Positions 35,698 through 44,276 of a stretch of 64,000 nt of DNA are shown here, one piece after another. Location: positions 434,001 to 498,000 of the forward strand of contig JAHBTK010000005.1 in assembly GCA_019638625.1 (NCBI GenBank), given 5' to 3'. The translations under genes were made by a program, and so were the position numbers. The notes under the pieces were generated by a model. That model did not search any database, was not told where the DNA came from, and was given only the letters and a program-made list of their open reading frames with translations. Origin of the DNA: Chitinophagaceae bacterium (GTDB taxonomy: Bacteria > Bacteroidota > Bacteroidia > Chitinophagales > Chitinophagaceae). Numbering within the stretch: position 1 is the first letter of the stretch; every line of letters begins with the position of its first letter.

Positions 35698-38600
35698 ATG
35701 AAGTCGATTTTTTTCGTGCTGATTATTGTTTGCATCTGGTTATGCAGTTGTAAGGACCGCTCTGCTGAAAAGGATTCTCATGTACGAAGTATTGACGATA
35801 TATCTGCCAATGAGGAAGTGGCCCGTTATCTTAAAAATTTTAAGGGACTTGGGGAGCTCACCGACTCCAGCGTGCCAACTCCGGCAGCACAATCCATGGC
35901 GGGTTTCCGCTTTCCAAACGACCTGGCCCTGGACCTTGTGTTATCTGAACCGGAGGTAGTTCAACCTGTGGAGCTTAGCTTTGACCAGATGGGCCGGCTT
36001 TGGGTAGTTCAATATACCCAATATCCGTTTCCCCAGGATCTTAGAGTGGTAAGCGTTGACAATTATTTACGGTTTCAATATGATAAAATACCGCTGCCTC
36101 CGCCGCAAGGTGTTAAAGGTGCAGATAAGATCACCATTTTTGAGGATACAGATGGAGATGGCAAATATGATAAATCTATTGATGCCATCACCGGTCTTAA
36201 CATTGCAACGAGCGTAGTAACGGGAAAAGGTAAAATATGGGTGCTGAACCCACCTTATCTTCTTGCCTACCCTGATCCTGATGGAGATGGGATTCCAAAC
36301 GGAGACCCTGAAGTACATTTAACAGGATTCGGACTGGAGGACCTGCATGCAGTCGCCAATAGCCTGAGGTGGGGACCGGATGGATGGCTTTATGGAGCGC
36401 AGGGTAGCACCACCACTGCCAATGTAAGTTCCTCTGTTTCAAAAAATATTTCTTTTCAGGGACAGGCGATATGGAGATACAATACGGATACCCATGTGTT
36501 TGAAGTTTTTGCCGAAGGTGGAGGTAATACGTTTAATATTGAATTTGACAGCAAAGGCCGGATTTACTCGGGGAATAACAACTACGACCGCGGTCCCAAT
36601 TTCAAACAAGGCGGTTTCTATCCTAAAAGCATAGGTAAACATGGGGCTTATACCAATCCATTCACATTTGGGAATTTGCCTAATATGGAACTGGAAGGGG
36701 GAAAAAACCGGTTCACCCATTCCCTGATAAAATATGAAGGAGGGAAATTGCCGGAGCGGTATGAAGGAAAAATGATCGCAATAAACCCGCTACTTCATTA
36801 TGTACAGCTTGACCGCTTTGAGCCTGATGGCTCTACCTTTAAAATAATAGATGAAGACCGCATATTACAGTCTGATGATCATTGGTTCAGACCTGTGAAT
36901 ATAAAAGCGGGACCGGATGGTGCAGTATATATAGCAGATTGGTATGACAGCCGGCTTTCCAACACTGATCCGCGGGATACATGGAGCAAAAATACGGGCA
37001 GGATATATTGCCTGCGTGATAAAGGGGAGTTAAAGGGCATACACAAATTTGATCTTACTAAATATTCGACAAGCCAATTAATTGAATTGCTGAAGAGCAA
37101 CAATAAATGGTTTCGCCAGCACGCGCTCCGGCAATTTGCAGACAGAAATGATAAATCAGATGTTTCTGCATTACTGCCTTTGCTTCAATCAGGGAACGGG
37201 GAGGGGGCATTGGAAGCGCTTTGGGCAATAAATGCCAGTGGGGGCTTTAACGATTCAATTGCACGGACTGCTCTTAAACATTCTGATGCATATGTAAGAC
37301 TGTGGGGGGTACGATTATCAGGCGACCCCAAAACTGTTTCTGGGGAACTATCCCTGGAGCTTAAAAAATTAGCCGCTGCAGAAACTCATCCTGAAGTGAG
37401 AAGCCAGCTTGCCTGTACGGCAAAGCGGTTGCCTGCCTCAGACGCTATTCCTATGATAATAAACCTTTTAAAGAGTCACGATGATATCAACGACCCTGAT
37501 ATTCCTTTGCTGGTATGGTGGGCTGTGGAGTCTAAAGCAGAGACTGACCGCAATGAGGTACTTGCGCTTTTTAAGGACAGGAACATCTGGAAGAATAAGA
37601 TCGTGCAGGAAGTGATATTGAAGCGTCTTATGCAACGATATGTGATTGCAGGAGGAAACGAAAATTTTACTACAGCAGCCAGCCTGATAAAACTTGCACC
37701 TGATACCGGGTTGCGCAAATTGCTGGTAAGCGCCCTGTATGAAGGTCTTCATGGAAGAGACCTGGTGAACTTATCACCTGAGCTTCTGCAGGTTTTACGT
37801 CCATATCAGCCTGAGTTGTTCGATGGTCCGCTGGCGTTTGATATCCGCCAAGGAAACGAGCAGGCTATAAGCAAAGCCTTTGCCGTTATTGCTGATGAAA
37901 ATGCCAGCGTTGACCACCGCTTATCCTACATTAAGATCATGGGAGAAACAAACCAGCCGCAATCTATACCTGCTTTATTGAAAGTTATATCCGGCAACAG
38001 GTCTTCACCAGCACTGAGGGAAGCAGCGCTCCATGCCTTACAGCGGTATGACAGCGCCGGCATTGGCAGGCAAGTGGTTAAAGAATACCCACGGTTTCGT
38101 GGAGATGCGGTAACCTGGAATACCGCGATTGAGTTGTTGGTCAGCCGCACAGCTTGGGCCAGGGAATTATTGAAGGCGATAGATGAGAATAGAATGATCC
38201 GTAAAGAAGATGTTTCCGAACAGGTGGCTCGCAGGATGAAGCTCCTGAACGACCCGGAAATAACAAAAACGGTGGACAAACTATGGCCAGCTTTAAAGCC
38301 GGTATCTTCATCCGAAAAGGATCAAAGTATGGCAAAACATTCGCGGGCTTTACAGTTGGGTTCCGGCGACCCGGACAAGGGACGCATACTTTTTCTGACA
38401 CGTTGTGGCATGTGCCACCGTCTTTTTGATATGGGTGGCAACATTGGCCCTGACCTCACCGGCTATGAACGCAGTAATACGAGTTATCTTTTGCAAAATA
38501 TTATTGATCCTAATATTTATATTAGGGAAGGATATGGTCTTTATCAGGTTACTACATCGGATGGAAGAACCCTGGAAGGGAAAATCGTTTCGCACGACGG

Positions 38601-38775
38601 GAACGTTATGACTTTTGAACCGCCGCTTGGTGGAAAAAAGATTACCCTGTTCACTTCAGAGATTAAAGAAATGAAAGAAGAACAGGCATCCGTGATGCCT
38701 GAGCGGCTTTTGGATAATTTAACAGACCAGGAAGTTCGCGACCTGTTTTCGTATTTAAGGAAAGAAAATCCTTAG
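35698..38775 (+). CDS. PVC-type haem-binding dehydrogenase with HEAT repeats and C-terminal cytochrome c
   Basis: A 1,025-residue exported lipoprotein (MKSIFFVLIIVCIWLCSC). The N-terminal 450 residues form a beta-propeller of the membrane-bound dehydrogenase type (VVQPVELSFDQMGRLWVVQY, FEDTDGDGKYD, GPDGWLYGAQGSTTT, RPVNIKAGPDGAVYIADWYDSR). A HEAT-like helical region follows (residues about 450-880). The cytochrome c domain has CGMCH at residues 903-907 and a likely distal Met in the following segment. This architecture is known from Planctomycetes and Bacteroidota, mostly uncharacterised. It is inferred to oxidise a sugar or polyol and pass electrons to the haem. A TTG two codons upstream is a less likely start. 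Confidence 0.88.
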   Translation: MKSIFFVLIIVCIWLCSCKDRSAEKDSHVRSIDDISANEEVARYLKNFKGLGELTDSSVPTPAAQSMAGFRFPNDLALDLVLSEPEVVQPVELSFDQMGRLWVVQYTQYPFPQDLRVVSVDNYLRFQYDKIPLPPPQGVKGADKITIFEDTDGDGKYDKSIDAITGLNIATSVVTGKGKIWVLNPPYLLAYPDPDGDGIPNGDPEVHLTGFGLEDLHAVANSLRWGPDGWLYGAQGSTTTANVSSSVSKNISFQGQAIWRYNTDTHVFEVFAEGGGNTFNIEFDSKGRIYSGNNNYDRGPNFKQGGFYPKSIGKHGAYTNPFTFGNLPNMELEGGKNRFTHSLIKYEGGKLPERYEGKMIAINPLLHYVQLDRFEPDGSTFKIIDEDRILQSDDHWFRPVNIKAGPDGAVYIADWYDSRLSNTDPRDTWSKNTGRIYCLRDKGELKGIHKFDLTKYSTSQLIELLKSNNKWFRQHALRQFADRNDKSDVSALLPLLQSGNGEGALEALWAINASGGFNDSIARTALKHSDAYVRLWGVRLSGDPKTVSGELSLELKKLAAAETHPEVRSQLACTAKRLPASDAIPMIINLLKSHDDINDPDIPLLVWWAVESKAETDRNEVLALFKDRNIWKNKIVQEVILKRLMQRYVIAGGNENFTTAASLIKLAPDTGLRKLLVSALYEGLHGRDLVNLSPELLQVLRPYQPELFDGPLAFDIRQGNEQAISKAFAVIADENASVDHRLSYIKIMGETNQPQSIPALLKVISGNRSSPALREAALHALQRYDSAGIGRQVVKEYPRFRGDAVTWNTAIELLVSRTAWARELLKAIDENRMIRKEDVSEQVARRMKLLNDPEITKTVDKLWPALKPVSSSEKDQSMAKHSRALQLGSGDPDKGRILFLTRCGMCHRLFDMGGNIGPDLTGYERSNTSYLLQNIIDPNIYIREGYGLYQVTTSDGRTLEGKIVSHDGNVMTFEPPLGGKKITLFTSEIKEMKEEQASVMPERLLDNLTDQEVRDLFSYLRKENP

Positions 38776-39012
38776 GGTCGTGAGAAGTGAATGGTGAATG
38801 ACGGGAGAGGGGAGGTGGAAAAGGTAAAAAGTGAAGGGTGAATGGTTGAATTGTCAATGGCTGATCGCCGAATTCTGATATCTCGGTAGAGATATGAAAC
38901 GTCAAACGATAGCCGTGAGACGTAAAAGGAGAGAGGTCAACCCTGTACCTTGAAACTTGCATCCTGTAACTTGTGAAACGATAACCCCATCACTAAAAAC
39001 ACACAACACACT
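38776..39012. other. Spacer with degenerate low-complexity tracts
   Basis: No gene is visible. The spacer contains gtgaagggtgaatgg-type tracts, a perfect atatctc / gagatat hairpin (38878-38895) and ccttgaaacttgcatcctgtaactt-type repeats. Tracts of this kind are common in Bacteroidota spacers. A similar one lies at about 30116-30136. Confidence 0.5.
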
Positions 39013-40428
39013 TTGCCTACACGAAGAGATATGCTGAAGACATTGATATTAACAGGAACTGCAGGTTTTCCGGGAACACACCTGAGGTCAGGATCCCTGC
39101 AACGTTTCTTAAACAATAAAGGTATGAAGAAGATCAGGATATCATCCGTTGACTGCAATTTTGAACGCGAGCCGCTCATCCGCCCCCTCGGGTTCAAGGG
39201 GGGCTTTGTAACAGAGCTCTGGCAGGTAGCTAGTCTTTTACAATCGGCAACTGGTACCAGGAAGGTAGGATTATCCACTCAAAGCATCTTATGGTCCGAC
39301 CCGGCGGTATATACCGCTCACTCTGAAAGCGGCGGCAATGCATTAATGTACACACTGACTGAGTACGCGCTTCAGTTGGTAAAGGGACGGCAGTACAGCA
39401 ACCCGGTTGATCTTCAAAATCAGATACTGGAAGAAGTGTATGCATACGGAAAAAAGATCACAGGAAATCCTGATCTGAGAGAAACCTTTGTTTTAAATGC
39501 TCTGGTAAGTCTTGATAATGCAGCCTGGATGTTATATGCGGCAGAGAACGGGATCGGCACTTTTGATGAAATGATCCCTGAACAGTACCGGTCTGCTTTA
39601 TCCTATCGTCACAACAAGATAGCGGGTATTCCATTGATCTCATATAACAGCACGGTTAAAGAAATAAAGGAAGTAGCCGATTCGGGCTATTATTTTTTAA
39701 AAATTAAATTAGGTCAGCCCGGCACGCAGGAGGAAATGCTTGCTAGAGATATGGAGCATGTTTCAGCGATCCATAAAGCCATCGGGCATTATAGCACACC
39801 TTATACTACTTCTGGTAAGCTTCTCTATTATTTTGATGCCAACGGACGTTATGAAAAGAAGGAAACCTTATTAAGATTAATTGATCATTTAAAGAAGATC
39901 GGGGCTTTCGGGCAGGTAGCCATAATAGAGGAGCCGTTTCCGGAAAAGGAGCTCATAGATGTGAGCGATATTCCTTTGCGTCTTGCAGCCGATGAAAGCG
40001 CTCACACCGAAAGGGATGTTCAGGAAAGGATTAGGATGGGTTATAAAGCAATTGCATTAAAGCCTATCGCCAAAACATTGAGCATGACGCTGGGTATGGC
40101 AAAGATAGCCAAAGCGCATCATGTTCCCTGTCTTTGTGCAGATCTGACGGTAAACCCTGTTTTAGTGGACTGGAATAAGAATGTAGCGGCGCGGTTGGAG
40201 CCGTTTCCGGGCCTGAACACAGGGTTGCTGGAAAGTAACGGACCTCAGAATTATAAGAACTGGTCAATCGTGCAAAGCTATCATCCTTATCCTGATGCAG
40301 GGTGGGGTAAAGTGGAGAGAGGGGTTTTTAATCTTGATACAAATTTTTATGAGAAAAGCGGTGGCGTTTTATCAGATTCGAAACATTACATGGAGTTATT
40401 TAATAAAAATAATTCAATTGGTTATTGA
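39013..40428 (+). CDS. Exported enolase-superfamily enzyme (mandelate racemase/muconate lactonizing type)
   Basis: A 471-residue protein starting at TTG 39013, which keeps a twin-arginine motif (TRRDMLKTLILTGTAGFPG). ATG 39031 would remove it, and an in-frame stop lies at 38974. Enolase-superfamily active-site residues are in place: Lys230-x-Lys232 (FLKIKLG), metal ligands Asp275 (FDANG), Glu306 (IIEEPF) and Asp327 (AADES), and Lys350 (ALKP). Such enzymes abstract an alpha-proton from carboxylates (acid-sugar dehydratases, epimerases, racemases). The exact substrate is not readable; the spacing is closer to muconate lactonizing/dipeptide epimerase types than to enolase. Export of such an enzyme is unusual. 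It sits in the SusCD island between the cytochrome dehydrogenase and the DUF1080 gene. Confidence 0.82.
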   Translation: MPTRRDMLKTLILTGTAGFPGTHLRSGSLQRFLNNKGMKKIRISSVDCNFEREPLIRPLGFKGGFVTELWQVASLLQSATGTRKVGLSTQSILWSDPAVYTAHSESGGNALMYTLTEYALQLVKGRQYSNPVDLQNQILEEVYAYGKKITGNPDLRETFVLNALVSLDNAAWMLYAAENGIGTFDEMIPEQYRSALSYRHNKIAGIPLISYNSTVKEIKEVADSGYYFLKIKLGQPGTQEEMLARDMEHVSAIHKAIGHYSTPYTTSGKLLYYFDANGRYEKKETLLRLIDHLKKIGAFGQVAIIEEPFPEKELIDVSDIPLRLAADESAHTERDVQERIRMGYKAIALKPIAKTLSMTLGMAKIAKAHHVPCLCADLTVNPVLVDWNKNVAARLEPFPGLNTGLLESNGPQNYKNWSIVQSYHPYPDAGWGKVERGVFNLDTNFYEKSGGVLSDSKHYMELFNKNNSIGY

Positions 40429-40662
40429 TGAACGTTTAGGCTCTTTCAGGACGATGATCTATATATAAGAGAGCTATTTATTCTGATAAGACTGTTACGT
40501 AGCTTTTATGCTTTCCCGAAAATATAAAAAGCAGGAGTTCTGTATATCACTCCTAAAATCCATAGTATCTTCCCCTCCGGTAAGCGAATAAAGACTTAAT
40601 GAAATTCAGTACAGCACCGGATTTTGTCGTTTCGGTTAACAAATTAACCGGACAGCAATGAA

Positions 40663-40851
40663 TTGAAAATATCCAACCCGAACCCAGTCTATTCCTGTAA
40701 CGTCAAAATTGTTGATAATGGTCATAACAGAAACCCTGTATCCAAAAAAACTGTAGCAGGAGGCGAGGAAACGATTGTGTCAGACCTGGGGAAAAGTTTT
40801 GGATGGTATGACTTTTCAGTGGGTGTATTTCAATTTTCGCTTTATAATTAA
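40663..40851 (+). pseudogene. Phospholipase C C-terminal fragment 1
   Basis: About 60 codons: NVKIVDNGHNRNPVSKKTVAGGEETIVSDLGKSFGWYDFSV and a short unrelated tail. It resembles the first part of the beta-sandwich domain (DUF756) at the C-terminus of phosphocholine-type phospholipase C enzymes, where GWYDFSV is a hallmark. No catalytic domain is upstream; 40429-40662 has no readable remains. It stops shortly after the WYDFSV motif. The same motif begins fragment 2. Confidence 0.65.
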
Positions 40852-40927
40852 TTTGCTGACTTTCTGATTAACAACAGTAATTTGACTGTTTTATTCTCAA
40901 AACTTTTATCATCAGCCAGTTCCATGT

Positions 40928-41090
40928 CCCCCTCGGGAGGGGGCAGTAACCTGCATCATCAGCAATTTCCCCGCGGGGAGGATTCCACCCCCTTACGTGT
41001 AACAATTGATTTAGCTCTATGCTTCAACCCCCGCCAGTCCGAAGGACTCCGGACTCCTTTCGGAGCGAGGGACATACTGGTTACTGCATT
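40928..41090. repeat. Hairpin-rich insert between the phospholipase C fragments
   Basis: It contains ccccctc / gaggggg (40928-40934 and 40937-40943), a ccccgcgggg palindrome (about 40970-40979) and a long imperfect stem tccgaaggac...tcctttcgga (about 41039-41066). Such GC-rich palindromes contrast with the AT-rich surroundings and resemble small non-coding mobile elements of Bacteroidota. Confidence 0.5.
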
Positions 41091-41107
41091 GTCTTGGCCG
41101 GTTATAT

Positions 41108-41257
41108 CCTTATTGCGAAAATTTCAAATACACCCGATGGTATGACTTTTCTGTCAGTATCAATGAAAATTCTTATTTTGCAAAACGTTATGCGTTTCGC
41201 GTAGAAACGGGTAAAGAAAGTTATAGAGATCCTGTGATGGGAAAAATCAGTATCTAA
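41108..41257 (+). pseudogene. Phospholipase C C-terminal fragment 2
   Basis: In frame to the stop codon at 41255: FKYTRWYDFSVSINENSYF followed by AKRYAFRVETGKESYRDPVMG. This is the end of the DUF756 domain of phospholipase C (RxAGRVETG and DPxMG are family hallmarks). There is no start codon or catalytic domain. It repeats the 16 nt gatggtatgacttttc of fragment 1 (40802-40817 and 41136-41151), so the two are either halves of one gene with a duplicated junction or ends of two tandem genes. Confidence 0.7.
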
Positions 41258-41289
41258 AACATTTTACGGAATAAATTACCCCAATAAAA

Positions 41290-42105
41290 ATGAAGATTAA
41301 AACTAAACCTGGTTATATACAGCGTTTTTGTAAGCTTGCTGTTTTACTTTTGATCCTTGCAGCTTGTAATAACCAATCCAGCAAAAAAGAAGAAACCGCA
41401 ACTACCGAAACCAGGGAGAACAACTCCGAATGGACCTATCTTTTTGATGGTACGAGCCTTGAGGGGTGGCGGGGATACAATATGGATTCCCTACCCCCCG
41501 GATGGACCATAAAGGACAGTACCCTGACCTTTGATACCCAACTTGGACTGGAACAGAATTATACCGGAGGCAAGGACATTCTATACGGAGTCGAAGAATT
41601 CGAAAACTTTGAACTATATCTGGAATGGAAACTGCCCAAAGGGGGGAACAGCGGTATTTTTTATCACGTAAAAGAAGGGTACAAGGGTCCTCCCACTGTA
41701 GCTCCGGAATATCAATTGATCGATGATGAAAACTATGCCAGTATCCATGATCTGACGGCCTACAATACCAGTTTGGGGTACACAGACCATCCTGAAGAAC
41801 TTAAACCTTTACAACAAACAGGAGCCGACTATGCCATGCACCCACCCGATCCGGGAAAAACTTTGTACCCGGTGGGAGAATGGAACAGTTCAAAAATCGT
41901 ATTTACCCCCGAGAAAGTGGAGCATTGGCTCAATGGTAAAATGATATTATCCTTTGTTCCCTGGGACGATGCCTGGAACGAAAAGAAAAATTCCGACAAG
42001 TGGAAAAACAGCCCTGATTACGGAAAATTCAGGAAGGGCTATATTGCATTACAGGATCATGCGAGTCCGATCTGGTTCAGAAACATAAAAATAAAAAAAC
42101 GATAA
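41290..42105 (+). CDS. DUF1080 lipoprotein (3-keto-disaccharide hydrolase family)
   Basis: A 271-residue lipoprotein with lipobox LILAAC after a hydrophobic signal, then a Lys/Glu/Thr-rich linker. The DUF1080 domain is a concanavalin-like jelly roll: WTYLFDGTSLEGWRGYNMDSLPPGWTIKDSTLTF, FENFELYLEWKLPKGGNSGIFYHV, PEYQLIDDENYA, GEWNSSKIVFTPEKVEHWLNGKMI. Recently studied members cleave 3-keto-glycosides made by sugar 3-dehydrogenases. It overlaps functionally with the oxidoreductase encoded 10 bp downstream, with which it forms a likely operon. Confidence 0.9.
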   Translation: MKIKTKPGYIQRFCKLAVLLLILAACNNQSSKKEETATTETRENNSEWTYLFDGTSLEGWRGYNMDSLPPGWTIKDSTLTFDTQLGLEQNYTGGKDILYGVEEFENFELYLEWKLPKGGNSGIFYHVKEGYKGPPTVAPEYQLIDDENYASIHDLTAYNTSLGYTDHPEELKPLQQTGADYAMHPPDPGKTLYPVGEWNSSKIVFTPEKVEHWLNGKMILSFVPWDDAWNEKKNSDKWKNSPDYGKFRKGYIALQDHASPIWFRNIKIKKR

Positions 42106-42115
42106 GCTTCAGATC

Positions 42116-43543
42116 ATGAACAAAAGAGAATTTATCAAAAAAAGTGTTGCGGGGGCACTGGGAATCATGTTGGTGCCCTCCTTTTTAAAAGGAGCAAATT
42201 CAAATGCAAAGCTGAGAACGGCCCATATTGGCGTAGGTAACATGGGAATGGAGGATCTGAAAGCGGTTGCGTCCCACTCCGCGGTAGACGTGGTCGCACT
42301 CTGTGATGTAGATGCCAAAAACCTTTCTGTTGCTCACAAAATGCATCCGGGCGCACGGATCTTTTCTGATTACCGGACAATGTTGAAGGAAATGGGCAAT
42401 GAAATCGATGCCGTTATCGTCTCCACACCCGACCACACCCATGCACCGGCTTCCCTGATGGCCATGAATATGAATAAGCCTGTGTACTGTCAAAAACCGT
42501 TGACGCACTATGTGTCCGAATCCAGGGAAATGAAAAAATTGGCTGCCGAAAAAGGACTGGTCACACAAATGGGTATCCAGGTACATTCTTTTTACGATTA
42601 CAAACTGGCCACACTCTTGATTCAATCCGGCATTATTGGGAAAGTGCATACCGTACATGCCTGGTCGCCCAAAAATTGGGGGTATGATGGTCCACTGCCC
42701 GAGGGAGAAGACCCCGTTCCGGAACAACTGGATTGGAATCTTTGGCTGGGCACATCAAAAAAACGACCTTATAAAAAAGGCATGTACCATCCCGGTAACT
42801 GGAGAAAACTCATGGATTATGGCTGTGGCACCCTGGGCGATATGGGGGTTCATATTTTCGACACCCCGTATAATGCATTGGAATTGGATGTGCCACGAAC
42901 CATCACTACCCAGTGCAGACCAACTAATGGGTTTGGTTTCCCGGAACACAACATCGTTACCTATGAGTTTCCGGCTACCCCATACACGGCCAAATCCTTA
43001 AAATGGATCTGGTACGATGGCAAGGGCGCTCCCAAGATGTCCGAAGACCTGATGTTACCGGGCATGGAGGCGAAAAAGGATACAAAGGCCCAAAAAGACG
43101 CAAATGCTGAGCACAAAGTTTCATTGGATGCCGGAATAGCGGCAGAAAATGAATTGCCGGAGCAGGGAGCCATGTTTGTCGGGGAAAAAGGCAGATTATT
43201 GTTGCCCCACTTCATGCAACTCCCAAGGAAAATCAGTAATGGTAAGTACGTGGACATTTCCAAAGAGATCGCTAAGGTTTCAAAAGAACACAACCTGGGC
43301 GAACCTATCCGGAATTATAACCTTGAAGGGCCTAAGCACTACCACCAGTTTGTAGACGCCTGTTTGGGCAAGGGCACCACTACGGCTCCCTTTGACTATG
43401 CCGCGAGATTGACTGAGACCATTTTGCTGGGAACCATCGCCGGACGCTTCCCCGGAGAGACATTGCATTGGGATGCGGAAGCAGGCAAATTTAAAGAAGA
43501 GAAAGCGAACAAATATCTATCTGGTGACTATCGGGAGTTTTGA
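42116..43543 (+). CDS. Exported Gfo/Idh/MocA-family oxidoreductase
   Basis: A 475-residue NAD(P)-dependent sugar oxidoreductase. The N-terminus MNKREFIKKSVAGALGIMLVPSFLKGAN resembles a Tat signal with Lys-Arg in place of Arg-Arg, as in glucose-fructose-oxidoreductase-like proteins with tightly bound NAD. Rossmann motif HIGVGNMGMEDL; the EKP position reads CQKPLTHYV, a variant common in secreted Bacteroidota members; GDMGVHIFDTPYNAL is the usual His-containing segment. It would oxidise a sugar ring carbon in the periplasm, feeding the DUF1080 enzyme encoded 10 bp upstream. Last gene of the SusCD island. Confidence 0.9.
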   Translation: MNKREFIKKSVAGALGIMLVPSFLKGANSNAKLRTAHIGVGNMGMEDLKAVASHSAVDVVALCDVDAKNLSVAHKMHPGARIFSDYRTMLKEMGNEIDAVIVSTPDHTHAPASLMAMNMNKPVYCQKPLTHYVSESREMKKLAAEKGLVTQMGIQVHSFYDYKLATLLIQSGIIGKVHTVHAWSPKNWGYDGPLPEGEDPVPEQLDWNLWLGTSKKRPYKKGMYHPGNWRKLMDYGCGTLGDMGVHIFDTPYNALELDVPRTITTQCRPTNGFGFPEHNIVTYEFPATPYTAKSLKWIWYDGKGAPKMSEDLMLPGMEAKKDTKAQKDANAEHKVSLDAGIAAENELPEQGAMFVGEKGRLLLPHFMQLPRKISNGKYVDISKEIAKVSKEHNLGEPIRNYNLEGPKHYHQFVDACLGKGTTTAPFDYAARLTETILLGTIAGRFPGETLHWDAEAGKFKEEKANKYLSGDYREF

Positions 43544-43574
43544 TCGTTTAACCCGATAGGTTTTAGGGGTATTG

Positions 43575-43690
43575 ATGGAGAAGTTCGCTTCCGTATTACG
43601 GGGTTATTTTCCTGTTTTGAGGGTAACCGGCGTTTACGGTGATCTATTGCCGTGGATAAAACAATCCAGCCTGAAATTTACCATCCTGTG
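43575..43690 (+). pseudogene. In-frame remnant of DUF1624-type acyltransferase
   Basis: About 38 codons remain: MEKFASVLRGYFPVLRV then TGVYGDLLPWIKQSSLKFTIL. The DNA at 43595-43689 matches 27438-27532 of the acyltransferase-like gene at about 87% by hand count (12 differences in 95 bp), in the same orientation and frame. Most differences are at third positions or conservative, so the copy came from a functional relative. It lies just after the oxidoreductase gene and next to the 3' end of the thioredoxin gene. Confidence 0.8.
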
Positions 43691-43731
43691 CTGCCACCGG
43701 GGTTATGGGTTTATATTCACCGTTTTTTATA

Positions 43732-44100
43732 TCAGGCAGTCCTGTCTTTAACAAGGTGCTCATCAATGATCTGCCGGAATACATTTTTGGGCAACGCGCC
43801 GGGTTGCATCATTGGCTGTTCCTCCACAGGAATAACCAAAAAAGTGGGAATGCTTTGGATGCCAAATGCAGCGGACAGATCCCTTTCTTTTTCCGTATCC
43901 ACTTTGTAAATGATGAGTTTGTCTTTGTACTCTTCGGAAAGTTCTTCCAGTACGGGAGCTACCATTTTGCAGGGACCGCACCAGTCGGCATAGAAGTCAA
44001 TGATAGCAGGAAGCTCCCCTTTGTATTTCCATTCTTTTTCGGTGTCATAGTCGAAAATCTTTTCCTTAAAATCCTCTGTGGTAAGCTGGATGGTCGGCAT
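43732..44100 (-). CDS. trxA: Thioredoxin
   Basis: A 122-residue cytoplasmic disulfide reductase with the active site WCGPC (Cys41 and Cys44) in IIDFYADWCGPCKMVAPVLEEL and cis-Pro in IQSIPTFLVI. The start is set at MPTIQLTTEDF, typical of Bacteroidota thioredoxins; a frame extends five codons upstream to 44115. The insert FDYDTEKEWKYKGE before the first beta strand is normal for this phylum. Its 3' end abuts the acyltransferase remnant. Confidence 0.93.
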   Translation of the reverse strand: MPTIQLTTEDFKEKIFDYDTEKEWKYKGELPAIIDFYADWCGPCKMVAPVLEELSEEYKDKLIIYKVDTEKERDLSAAFGIQSIPTFLVIPVEEQPMMQPGALPKNVFRQIIDEHLVKDRTA

Positions 44101-44276
44101 AATTATTTTTTGCAAAAGTAAACAAAAGGACGGATTCTAATATGGCACGCAAAAGACAGCGCCAAAGATCATAAATAAAGAGACGGTTCGAAAAAGGGAA
44201 CTGTTTGTGCGCCCTGTGCCTGTTGTGAAAAGAAAAGCTATAAGGTTTGCAGCACTGCAGAGCCGCCCGGCAAATC

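Noticed and set aside
40882..41145. Plus-strand open frame through the hairpin-rich segment
   Set aside because: Its sequence follows GC palindromes and has no domain; the other frame carries phospholipase C similarity.
28249..43543. Integrative element or prophage carrying the SusCD island
   Set aside because: No integrase, transposase, attachment repeat or tRNA target is visible at either end; only acyltransferase remnants flank it.
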